Source: an uncultured Pseudomonadota bacterium
GTDB taxonomy: Bacteria; Myxococcota_A; UBA796; SXON01
Length of the DNA: 64,000 bases
NCBI GenBank assembly: GCA_903900265.1
Contig: CAIUMM010000106.1
Span: 62,001-126,000 of the forward strand
Reading direction: 5' to 3'
The position numbers and the translations under genes are program-made. Positions 1-8,202 of the stretch are shown one piece after another; position 1 is the stretch's first letter; each line of letters starts with the position of its first letter. The notes beneath the pieces were generated by a model that had not been told where the DNA came from, did no database searches, and saw nothing but the letters and a program-made list of their open reading frames with translations.

Positions 1-8
1 TCGCGTAC

Positions 9-2117
9 ATGGTGCTCGCGATGGTCGACGCGCCTGCGCCGGAAGCCCGCGCGGAGGCCGAGGTCAGCCCGGTGGAAGCGACTCCGGTGGAGGTCGCGGT
101 CGTAGCGGAGTCGGACGCCGACGCGGAGGCGACCGCGGCAGCAGCAAAGGCCAAACGCCGCGAAAAGCTGACGCGCACCATCGTCCCTGGCGCGATGGAC
201 GCCCGCATCTTCACGCTGCAAGAGCGCGGGGCGTTGCTCCAGAAGGTGCACTTCGCCAACTACATGGACGGCTACGACGTCTACATCGGCGCCGGCGCGG
301 CGGTCGCTACGCAGATGGCGCAGCCGCGCTGCGTGCTGCAAGTGCGCGGCGGTCGGGTCTCCCTGCTGGTTCACGACGCCAAGGTGCGGGTGAACGGCGA
401 AGCCGCCGAAGTCGGCGCGGGGCTCGCCCTGCAGGGCAACGTCACCATCGAGATCGACGGCAACACCGTGGAGTACCGCGATCTCTCCCACGTGACCGCC
501 GATGGTTGGCCCTACCTCGGCGAGCTGCGCCGCGCGGGCGGCGGGACGTACTTGGAGTTTGAGACCAAGCACCGCATCGGCCGCGACCGTCGCTGCAAGG
601 TGCGGCTGCCCGATGAGCCCCAGAACGACAACATCGTCTGGTTGCCGTCGGTGGGCGGCGGGACAACGATCCGCTCCCGAACTGGCGAGATCGCGAAGTC
701 GAGGTTCTACACCGACTCGATCATGGTCGCGTCCGAGCACGCCGAGATCGATCTGGACGGCGAGCCGGTGCTGCGATCCCTCGCGCGCCAGTGCTACACC
801 TTCGTGCGCCGCGGCGATCAGGTGTTTTCGCTGGTGCCCCGCGCCGAGGGCTTCGCGGGGGCCTTTGAGGTCGCGCTGCAGCCGGACGACGAGGTGCTGG
901 CGGGCAACTGCTTGTTCCAAGTCAGCTTCCCTCCCAGCGAGGCGCTCCGCAGCCTCGAACCTACGCAGCTCTCCGAGCCGCCGCCGCCGCCGATGAGCCC
1001 CGTGGACCTCGACGACGCGGCGGACGCTCCGCCCGCGCCGCAATTGGACAAGCCCGCCGCATCGGCGCCCGCTCAGCAGCCCGGCATCGCCCCCGGCGCC
1101 GGCGTCGTGCACCGTCCCCGCGCGCTCACGATGGACGTGCCCGCGGCCTTCGGGCTCGGCGAGCGCGGCACCGCGCCACGCCCCGTGCGCCTCGGCGACG
1201 TCGCGGTCAGCCCCCACCCCGGGAACGAGGACCACACGACCCCGGTGCAAAAGCCCGCTTCACGCGGCGTCCCGGCGATCGACGAGCGCCCGATCCCCGA
1301 CTCTTCGGGCGCGTTCCCGGCATTGGCGCGTCCCATGCGCGCGCCCGTGACAGCGCCCGTTCCTGCGCCGCCAGAGCCCGATCCCCTGCCGGAAGTGAGC
1401 GCGAGCTCCGAAGCCGATCTCGGCGTGGTCTCCGTGGACGAAGCGCAGTGGCAATTCGAGCTCTCCCGACCCGCGCAGCTGCTGCAAGTCGGCTGGACGC
1501 TGTCGGGCGAGGCCGTCGTCGGCAATCATCGCGGGTGCGCTATCGTCATCCCCGAGGTGCGCGCCTTCGCTGAACAAGCCTTCATGACCCTCGACTACTT
1601 CCGCGTTCAGGTGCGCGGCAAGCGCGGGAAGATCGAGCTGCTGCAGGAAGGCGACGCGCGCATCCTCGTCAACGGTGCCGAAGCCGAACAGGTCGAACAG
1701 GTCGAGGGCGCGACCCTTGAAGTGGTGCGGCGGGACAAGGACCTCGAGCCCGACTTCGACGTCTCGCTCTCGATCCAGGATGAGCCCGGCTTGCCCGATC
1801 CGCGCGCGCGCCTGCTCGCCGTCGACGTGCAAGACCGCCTCGTAGCCGCGCTGTTCACCACCGGCCTGCCGCTCCGAGCCCCCCGGCGCGTCCAGCTCGG
1901 TCCGGTCACGCTCACCGCGCTGTACGACGGCGAGCGCCTCGTGCTCTCCGACTATGTGGACAGCTACCGGCTTCCGGGCGGGACATTCCAGCCGGTGTTC
2001 TTCCGCGAGGGCGCGCGGGCGTACCGCACGCTCCCCGAGGACGGCGCGGCGGTGACGCTCAGCGCCGGGGACCAGCTCATCGCCGGCAACTGCGTGTACC
2101 GGTTCAAGCCCGCATGA
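9..2117 (+). CDS. Multi-FHA-like domain protein, 5' end possibly outside window
   Basis: About 702 residues. An acidic, Ala/Glu-rich N-terminus leads into FHA-like beta-sandwich segments at about residues 80-157 and 175-305. The second has the clearest hallmarks, with HRIGRDRRC followed by SEHAEI. A Pro-rich linker (about 325-470) precedes further FHA-like segments at about 485-580 and 615-702. The ends of the second and last units resemble each other (LAGNCLFQVSF and IAGNCVYRFKP), so repeats are likely. FHA domains bind phosphothreonine peptides. The stop overlaps the next gene, a PP2C phosphatase, by ATGA, so the pair probably reads and erases Ser/Thr phosphorylation. The frame is open to base 1 and no ribosome binding site is visible before the ATG at 9, so the true start may lie upstream. 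Confidence 0.7.
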   Translation: MVLAMVDAPAPEARAEAEVSPVEATPVEVAVVAESDADAEATAAAAKAKRREKLTRTIVPGAMDARIFTLQERGALLQKVHFANYMDGYDVYIGAGAAVATQMAQPRCVLQVRGGRVSLLVHDAKVRVNGEAAEVGAGLALQGNVTIEIDGNTVEYRDLSHVTADGWPYLGELRRAGGGTYLEFETKHRIGRDRRCKVRLPDEPQNDNIVWLPSVGGGTTIRSRTGEIAKSRFYTDSIMVASEHAEIDLDGEPVLRSLARQCYTFVRRGDQVFSLVPRAEGFAGAFEVALQPDDEVLAGNCLFQVSFPPSEALRSLEPTQLSEPPPPPMSPVDLDDAADAPPAPQLDKPAASAPAQQPGIAPGAGVVHRPRALTMDVPAAFGLGERGTAPRPVRLGDVAVSPHPGNEDHTTPVQKPASRGVPAIDERPIPDSSGAFPALARPMRAPVTAPVPAPPEPDPLPEVSASSEADLGVVSVDEAQWQFELSRPAQLLQVGWTLSGEAVVGNHRGCAIVIPEVRAFAEQAFMTLDYFRVQVRGKRGKIELLQEGDARILVNGAEAEQVEQVEGATLEVVRRDKDLEPDFDVSLSIQDEPGLPDPRARLLAVDVQDRLVAALFTTGLPLRAPRRVQLGPVTLTALYDGERLVLSDYVDSYRLPGGTFQPVFFREGARAYRTLPEDGAAVTLSAGDQLIAGNCVYRFKPA

Positions 2118-3016
2118 GCACAGCGGGCATCTACACCATCGGCGTGGTCTGCACCGTCGGCGTCGGCCCCGAAAAGGGAGGCCGCGCCCGGAACGAAGAC
2201 AACTACCTGATCGGCAGGGATGGGGAGGTGCGCGTGCGCCTCGGCGAGCGCGAGCACCGCACCGAGGCACGATCGGACGCGGCGCTGGTCCTCGCGGTGG
2301 CCGACGGCATGGGCGGCCATGATGACGGCGAGACCGCGTCCACCAAGACCGTGCAGGCAATCGCGCGGCTCTACGGGCGGCCCCGCCCGCCGGACGTCGA
2401 GGGCGGACTTCGCGACTTCGTGCTCGAAACCCATCACCGGCTACGACCCACCGTCGCGGTGAGCGGCGTGGTGAAGATGGGGACGACGCTCACGCTGCTG
2501 TGGATCGTCGGCGGGCGCGTGTATTGGACGCACGTCGGCGACAGCCGCTTGTACGTGGTGCGGGACGGTCGCATGCTGACGGTCACCCGCGATCAAACCC
2601 GCGCCGAATTCGCCCGCCGGGACGGTCGCCCGGAGCCCCTGCACCCGCACCACTTGTCCCAGAACTTCTTGTACGGGTCGCGTGGGCTCGGACACGACGA
2701 GTCCCTGCGCATCGATCGCGGCGTCGACACCGGCAGCTTCACGCTGCGCGCGCGGGATCGCCTGCTGCTGTGCAGCGACGGCCTGCACGGCTTCGTCGAA
2801 GAAGCCGCGATCTACAGCGCGCTCACCTCCGGTGACGCTCAGGGCGCAGCCGCCGCGCTGGTCGGTACGGCGCTCGCCGCAAACAGCGAGGACAACGTCA
2901 CCGCGCTCGTCCTCGACGTCACAGGGGACCCCCGCGCGCACCACGAGCGCGCTCCCCGCGAGGAGTGGGAGGAGCCCTCCACCACCCTCGTGCCCGCGGG
3001 CTACGACACCGAGTAA
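2114..3016 (+). CDS. PP2C-family Ser/Thr protein phosphatase
   Basis: A 300-residue cytoplasmic metal-dependent phosphatase that removes phosphate from Ser/Thr residues. PP2C motifs are in order: RNEDNYL near the start, ADGMGGH at about 66, the GTT and HVGDSRLYVV block at about 120-145, LLCSDGLHGFV at about 220, and EDNVTALVL near 262-270. These carry the Asp residues that bind the two metals. Length matches the stand-alone bacterial PP2C family. It overlaps the upstream FHA gene by ATGA, implying translational coupling. It probably counteracts one of the Hanks-type kinases of this genome, but which one cannot be told from the sequence. Confidence 0.93.
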   Translation: MSTAGIYTIGVVCTVGVGPEKGGRARNEDNYLIGRDGEVRVRLGEREHRTEARSDAALVLAVADGMGGHDDGETASTKTVQAIARLYGRPRPPDVEGGLRDFVLETHHRLRPTVAVSGVVKMGTTLTLLWIVGGRVYWTHVGDSRLYVVRDGRMLTVTRDQTRAEFARRDGRPEPLHPHHLSQNFLYGSRGLGHDESLRIDRGVDTGSFTLRARDRLLLCSDGLHGFVEEAAIYSALTSGDAQGAAAALVGTALAANSEDNVTALVLDVTGDPRAHHERAPREEWEEPSTTLVPAGYDTE

Positions 3017-3046
3017 CGAGCCCGATCCGTCCGACCGACCCGCCCC

Positions 3047-4291
3047 CTAAAACCTGCTCCACTCCGAAGGCATCGAGGCGCGAGCGACATAAAAGTGGCT
3101 CGCGTCCACGCTGGAGCCGGTGGTGCCAAAATACTCGGAGTGGTAATCGATGCCGTCGGTGCTGGATTGGGTGGACCAATACCGGAAGCCCGAGATGTCG
3201 CCGCTGCTGTCGGTCTCCCAGTCCATGAAGATCACGCTGTGACCGCTGCCGGAGTTGCGCCAGAACTGCACAAAATCACCGGGCTCTACGTCCGTCCACG
3301 AGCGCACCTGCTCGCCGAGGCCGTAGTTCTCGAGCGCGGTGACCACGCCGTCGCCGTACACATCGCGCACGAACCAATCGATGCGGAATTCGTTGAGCTG
3401 GCTGACGCTCAATCCGTTCAACGTTCCATCGCCGCCGGTGGTGCGATCGGCCTCGTCGAAGGCGCGCATCATCACCTCCCACGTCAGGCCCACGCAATAG
3501 CAGCGCCCCTGCGGATCCCCGGTGGCCACGGTCGTGCCGCGGTACACGATGTCCCGCGTGGTCCCGTACCACCCGCCGTCCTCGGGCCAATAGTAGTCGT
3601 TGGTTCCGTCGGTGGGGTAGGTCTCCAAGACGTCCAACACCAGCGCGTTGAAGCCGGATCCGGAGGGCGACTCACCCGGTTCTACGGTGACATTGATGCC
3701 GTCCGAGGCCCGCATGCGCGCGTCGGCGTTGTAGCCACGCGCCTCCACAAAGTGCGCGGCGCCCTCTTCAGGCATGTCCGCGGTCAACAACCCCTCGCTG
3801 TTCGTGGTGCCCAGCGATGCGCCGTCCACGAAGATCTCGACGGTCGCGATGTCGGCCGACTGCGCGACCACAAAAGTGACCGGGTTGTACACGTGGGCGT
3901 CGTCCGTCGGGCTCGTCAGCGTGATCCACGAGGCTCCGGCCGGGGCCACGCGGATGGAGAGCGCGTGGGTGCCGAGCGGCGCGCCATCGGCGTCAAAGCC
4001 CTGCAGTTGCAGATCGTGCAGGCCATCCTCCAGCGTGACGGTCAGGGAGCCGTCCCCGACATCGGCCGTAGACACGTCCGCGCCGTCCGCGCGCAACTCC
4101 ACCGAGTCCACGTTTTTCCCAGCCGCGAACGCCAACACAAACGGGCTCTCTACCGTCGCCCCGTTGGTGGGGCTGGTGACCTGTACGCTGTCGGCGCGCA
4201 GAAAAGTCTGGTCCTCAGCGGATTGTTCGGCACGACGGGCGTCGTCGCCGCCCTTCTGGGGAGCACACGCAGCGAGCAGCAAAAAAAGCAT
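3047..4291 (-). CDS. Lipoprotein with Ig-like domains and a NlpC/P60- or CHAP-like C-terminus
   Basis: I start at 4291, where MLFLLLAACAPQKG gives a short lipoprotein signal with lipobox Cys and GAGG lies upstream; the frame runs further 5' but that part has no signal features. About 414 residues. Two Ig-like segments follow, each opening with VTSPTNGATV or LTSPTDDAHV. The C-terminal half has CYCVGLTWEVM and, about 110 residues later, GSGHSVIFMDW. This is the Cys/His spacing of papain-like NlpC/P60 or CHAP cell-wall amidases. A role in peptidoglycan cleavage on the cell surface is inferred; other Cys-peptidase-like folds would fit. It is divergent from the DUF1295 gene. Confidence 0.6.
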   Translation of the reverse strand: MLFLLLAACAPQKGGDDARRAEQSAEDQTFLRADSVQVTSPTNGATVESPFVLAFAAGKNVDSVELRADGADVSTADVGDGSLTVTLEDGLHDLQLQGFDADGAPLGTHALSIRVAPAGASWITLTSPTDDAHVYNPVTFVVAQSADIATVEIFVDGASLGTTNSEGLLTADMPEEGAAHFVEARGYNADARMRASDGINVTVEPGESPSGSGFNALVLDVLETYPTDGTNDYYWPEDGGWYGTTRDIVYRGTTVATGDPQGRCYCVGLTWEVMMRAFDEADRTTGGDGTLNGLSVSQLNEFRIDWFVRDVYGDGVVTALENYGLGEQVRSWTDVEPGDFVQFWRNSGSGHSVIFMDWETDSSGDISGFRYWSTQSSTDGIDYHSEYFGTTGSSVDASHFYVARASMPSEWSRF

Positions 4292-4377
4292 GAATGCCTC
4301 GGGAGACGAGTAGATATCCAGAAAGCGGTAGCGGCAGCCACCCGATCTCTCTGCGGAGGGAGCGTTAGAAAGCCGCC

Positions 4378-5181
4378 ATGCCACCCGAACTTGTACTCCC
4401 CGTCCTCATCGCCGCGGCCGTCGCCGGGGCGTGCTTAGTACTGTCCTGGATCTTTCAGGAATTCTCGTGGGTCGACCGGATCTGGTCCATCGTCCCGCCC
4501 GTGTACATCGGGACCTTCGCGGCGAACGCAGGCTGGAGCGACCCGCGGCTGAACCTCATGACCGCGCTGACGGCGTTGTGGGGCCTGCGCCTGACGCTGA
4601 ACTATGCGCGCAAGGGCGGCTACGCGCCGGGCGGGGAAGACTACCGGTGGAGCGTGCTGCGCAGCCGCATGCCGCGGTGGGCGTGGGAGCTGTTCAACAT
4701 CGGGTTCATCTCGGGATACCAGAACTTCCTACTGCTCTTGTTGGCGATGCCGGCGTGGCTGGCGTGGCAGAACCGCACGCCGCTTGGCGTCATCGACGCG
4801 GTCGCCGCGGTGGGCTTCCTCGCGCTGCTCGTCGGCGAGACCGTCGCGGACCAGCAACAGTGGGAGTTCCAGCAAGATCGCAAAGCCCGCAAGGCGCGCG
4901 GCGAGCCGGACGGCAAGGGTTTTGTGGACACCGGACTTTGGGCCTGGTCCCGCCACCCCAACTTCTTCTGCGAGCAGGGGCAATGGTGGATGGTGTACCT
5001 GTTCAGCATCGCCGCGACCGGAAGCCCGCTCAACATCAGCATCATCGGCGCCGGGCTGTTGACGATCCTGTTCGATGGATCCGCGAGGTTCACCGAGTCC
5101 ATCACCGCATCCAAGTACCCGCTGTACAAGACCTACCAACACACGGTCTCCCGGATGATCCCGTGGATGCGGCGGGCGTAA
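4378..5181 (+). CDS. DUF1295 integral membrane protein
   Basis: A 267-residue polytopic membrane protein with about six hydrophobic segments. The signature GLWAWSRHPNFFCEQGQWW lies near residue 185-205, with FTESITASKYPLYKTYQ near the end. This pattern is characteristic of DUF1295, related to steroid 5-alpha-reductases and isoprenylcysteine methyltransferases. Family members are thought to use NADPH or SAM on lipid-like substrates, but no substrate can be assigned here. It starts 86 bp from the divergent lipoprotein gene and its stop directly abuts the stop of the convergent TonB-dependent receptor gene, with no room for a separate terminator. Confidence 0.85.
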   Translation: MPPELVLPVLIAAAVAGACLVLSWIFQEFSWVDRIWSIVPPVYIGTFAANAGWSDPRLNLMTALTALWGLRLTLNYARKGGYAPGGEDYRWSVLRSRMPRWAWELFNIGFISGYQNFLLLLLAMPAWLAWQNRTPLGVIDAVAAVGFLALLVGETVADQQQWEFQQDRKARKARGEPDGKGFVDTGLWAWSRHPNFFCEQGQWWMVYLFSIAATGSPLNISIIGAGLLTILFDGSARFTESITASKYPLYKTYQHTVSRMIPWMRRA

Positions 5182-7473
5182 CTACCGGTACACGCCTTCA
5201 ACGCCGATGATCGGCAGCACGGGCAGGCCAAATCCATAGGTCTGCACGGCATAGACGTCCGCGAGCCCGGTGATCACCGGCTCGGGGATGCGGCGGTTGT
5301 AGACGTTTTGTACGTCGAGGTAGAGGTCAACCCCGAGCGCGCGCTTCACGAGGTGGCGGGAGATCTTGACGTCGAGCGCGTGAAAATCCGGGAGGCGCCC
5401 GCGCCGGTCCGCGACCAACGGCACGGAGACCGAGCGCAGCACGTCCACCGCGACGGCGTCGGGCGCGGTAGGGGCGGGAAAGCCGCTGCCATAGCGAAAC
5501 CGACCGGACAGCGTCCAACCCCGGCCAAGGGACTCGCTGCCGACGAGGACGATGGTGAGAGGCTGATCGTAGACCGAGGGCGCCCACGCTTGATCTGGCT
5601 CTTCGCGCCGCACGCTCCGGGACCACGACAAGGACAACCAACCCGAGAAGCGATCCAACGCGACCTTCGACAGCGTCTCCACGCCAAAAGCGAGGCCGTC
5701 GCCTTGGCCGAGGGAGCCGTCGGCTTCAAACTGCGTCAGATTCACGATCCGCCGACCATAGGCGTCGGCGTCCACGGAAAACGGCCCCGATCGCCAGCTT
5801 GCGCCGAGGCCCGCTCCCCAGCTGTACTCCAAGCGCAACGCCGCCCCCTCCGGCGGGCCCAACAGCAGCTCGGCGGGCGGCGCTTGGTGGTAAACGCCCG
5901 CGTCCATCCGGAGATCCACCCCATCGCTCACCGGGTGCACCACCGACACGCGCGGCGAGAGCGACAGGCGCGGGAGCTGATCGCTGACCAGCGCGGCGTC
6001 CGTGCGCAGGCCCAGCACCGCTCGCGTGGTGTGTCCCACGCGCAGGTCGCCGTACAGCTCAGGCGAGCCGACCCAACCCTGCCGGTTGATCCCGTTGTAG
6101 GCGAGCTGGAGCTGATCCATCCGTAGGTCCAAACCGGTAGAGCCGCCGATGGCCCCCCGCCCGTCATCCTGAAGTTCGGCGCGCATCCCCAAGCCCACCA
6201 TGCGCCGATCCTGCTGCCGGGACAGCGCGGAGATCGTGACCTCGCGCTGCTCGTAGCTGAAGTACGGTCGAACGATCGCTGGCTTACCCAACACGAAACC
6301 CTGCCAATCTCCTTGGACCTGCTGGCTCTTGTACGCCACAAGCACACGCTCGCCGTTGGCGGTGGATCCGTCTACGGTGTCGGTAAAACCGAAGGCGAAC
6401 AGGCGAAGGGGGGCAGGAACGCGCACATCCCCGCGCAGCTGCCAATCCCAGAACCGGGGAGCGATCGCCGCCTGCTCGGCGCTGATCGTCGGAACGGCCT
6501 GCAACACCGCGTCGAGGTACGACCGACGCAGCCCCAGCGCAAACCCGCCCACGGGCGTCGGCACCGACACAAACGCACCGGCGAGCACGATGTTTGCGCC
6601 GGCGCGCGCCTCCACGCGGCTGCTCGCCGCCTCCGGACGGGTCGTCACCAGATCGACGACTCCCGCGGTAGAACGCCCGTAGCGCGAGGACTGCCCTCCG
6701 GGCGTGAAGTCCACATGGTCGATGAAGGCTGGATGAACGACGCTCGTGAACCCACCGAGGTGGTAGATCAACGGAACCCGCACCCCGTCGATGTAGACCC
6801 CGGTATCGCGAGGATCTCCGCCGCGTACCAACAACCAACCCGAGTCCAAGGGCGTACGTACCGCTCCCGGCAGGTTGGTGATCGCCCGCAGCGGATCGCC
6901 CATCGTGCCTGGTGTCGTGCGGACGTCGTCCGCGGTCAACACGCGGCGGATCACCTCGGCGCGGACCTTGTCGTAGGCGGCGGTCAATCCTTCGGGAGCC
7001 GGGTCGATCACGGCTACGGCGGAATCGTCTGCGACCGCGCTCCGCGGAGGACGGAGCACGATCGTCAACGGAACGTCCACGGCTACCGGCGCGCCGCCTT
7101 CGCTGGCGGGCACAAAGTCAATTTGGCGACACAAGGCGGTCACGTACCCAGCCCAGTATCCAAAGCGAGGGTCGTCGGCGTCCAAGGCCACGGATGCACC
7201 CTCCGCGCGCACCCCGACCACCGCGACATCGGCGACCGCGCCGGTCACGCCGATCTGCAGCGTCACGTCGACGAGGAACGCGCCCTCAGCTGGGTCCAGC
7301 TCCACCGGCCACCGAAAGTCCAGCGGCGCGCGCGGCACCGGCGGGATCAGCGCGTCCGCAGCGAGCGGCGCTTCCGGATCGGCCGCCCAAGCCGCCCCAA
7401 CCCCCAGCGAGCCCCACACGAGCGCGGGGAGCACCAGACACAGGGCCAGCCGAAGCGCAGGGCGAGCGTACAC
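5182..7473 (-). CDS. TonB-dependent outer-membrane receptor with N-terminal TonB-like domain
   Basis: 763 residues starting at a GTG. A signal peptide covers about residues 1-31, ending AAWA. Residues about 45-145 resemble the C-terminal domain of TonB or energy-transducer proteins (VDVTLQIGVTGAVADVAVV, then FVPASEGGAPVAVDVPL). The plug domain (about 165-290) includes LPGAVRTPLDSGWLLVRGGD and VYIDGVRVPLIYHLGG. The rest is a beta-barrel rich in alternating aromatic strands. The role is active uptake of an unknown ligand such as a siderophore or oligosaccharide. There is no neighbouring exbB/exbD or tonB in the window. A TonB-like module fused at the periplasmic N-terminus is unusual. Confidence 0.85.
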   Translation of the reverse strand: MYARPALRLALCLVLPALVWGSLGVGAAWAADPEAPLAADALIPPVPRAPLDFRWPVELDPAEGAFLVDVTLQIGVTGAVADVAVVGVRAEGASVALDADDPRFGYWAGYVTALCRQIDFVPASEGGAPVAVDVPLTIVLRPPRSAVADDSAVAVIDPAPEGLTAAYDKVRAEVIRRVLTADDVRTTPGTMGDPLRAITNLPGAVRTPLDSGWLLVRGGDPRDTGVYIDGVRVPLIYHLGGFTSVVHPAFIDHVDFTPGGQSSRYGRSTAGVVDLVTTRPEAASSRVEARAGANIVLAGAFVSVPTPVGGFALGLRRSYLDAVLQAVPTISAEQAAIAPRFWDWQLRGDVRVPAPLRLFAFGFTDTVDGSTANGERVLVAYKSQQVQGDWQGFVLGKPAIVRPYFSYEQREVTISALSRQQDRRMVGLGMRAELQDDGRGAIGGSTGLDLRMDQLQLAYNGINRQGWVGSPELYGDLRVGHTTRAVLGLRTDAALVSDQLPRLSLSPRVSVVHPVSDGVDLRMDAGVYHQAPPAELLLGPPEGAALRLEYSWGAGLGASWRSGPFSVDADAYGRRIVNLTQFEADGSLGQGDGLAFGVETLSKVALDRFSGWLSLSWSRSVRREEPDQAWAPSVYDQPLTIVLVGSESLGRGWTLSGRFRYGSGFPAPTAPDAVAVDVLRSVSVPLVADRRGRLPDFHALDVKISRHLVKRALGVDLYLDVQNVYNRRIPEPVITGLADVYAVQTYGFGLPVLPIIGVEGVYR

Positions 7474-7521
7474 GCTCTACCGTAGCACGCCGGCGTTAGC
7501 TTCCTCCCCAAAGGAAAAGCA

Positions 7522-8202
7522 ATGCCCCGCGTTCTGGTCGCCGACGACGATGCTCACCTCCGCGAGGTCGTGGTTTTTGCGTTGAAGAAAGCGGGATTTG
7601 AGGTGGAGGAAGCCATGGATGGCCGCGGGGCGGTGGCGGGCCATGGCGCCGCAGACCTCGTGGTGCTCGACATCGTCATGCCGGAGATGGACGGGCTGGA
7701 GGCCTGCCGGCGGATTCGCGCGCAATCCCGCGTGCCCATCGTGTTCTTGTCCTCGCGCGATGAGGAATTTGACCGCGTGCTCGGCCTCGAGTTGGGCGCA
7801 GACGACTACCTCACCAAGCCGTTTTCGCCCCGCGAGCTCGTCGCGCGCGTCCGCGCCGTGCTGCGCCGTGCATAGCCCGAACCCGATAGCCCTGCTCCCT
7901 CCCCGCTCCTCATCTTCGGTCGGATCACCCTGGATCCTGTCGAACATCGCGTGCACGTAGACCGCGCCGAGCTCCCGCTCACCGTCACCGAGTTCGCGCT
8001 GTTTCGCGCGCTGCTTGGGCGTCCCGGAAAGGTGTACACCCGCGAGGAGCTGACCGGGCTGGCCTACGGCGACAACCATCACCTGTCTGATCGCACACTG
8101 GACTCCCACATCCGGCGCATCCGTGGGCACTTTCGCTCGTTTGACCTCGACCCGGTAGAGACCGTACACGGCCTCGGCTACCGACTTCGAAAGCCCGCTT
8201 GA
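7522..8202 (+). pseudogene. OmpR-family response regulator interrupted by an in-frame amber codon
   Basis: Residues 1-117 form a full receiver domain: VADDD acid pocket, [10 protein letters not shown] with the phospho-acceptor Asp, LSSRDEE and LTKPFSP. Codon 118 is TAG (7873-7875). The same frame continues without another stop, reading PEPDSPAPSP, then LIFGRITLDPVEHRV and a complete winged-helix DNA-binding domain up to residue 226 (VTEFALFRALLGRPG, RTLDSHIRRIRGHF, TVHGLGYRLRKPA). Apart from TAG the protein is a normal-length OmpR/PhoB regulator, and changing that codon to CAG would restore it. The cognate kinase overlaps by TTGA. Either this is a recent nonsense mutation, a sequencing error, or two separate proteins, with the DNA-binding part restarting at GTG 7951. 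Confidence 0.85.

Noticed and set aside
3095-4438. A 447-residue plus-strand frame
   Set aside because: It runs antisense to the lipoprotein gene, which has a signal peptide and domain motifs; the plus frame has none.
7522-8202. A frameshift explaining the split response regulator
   Set aside because: Both halves are in the same frame and the linker reads through sensibly; a single stop codon is enough.
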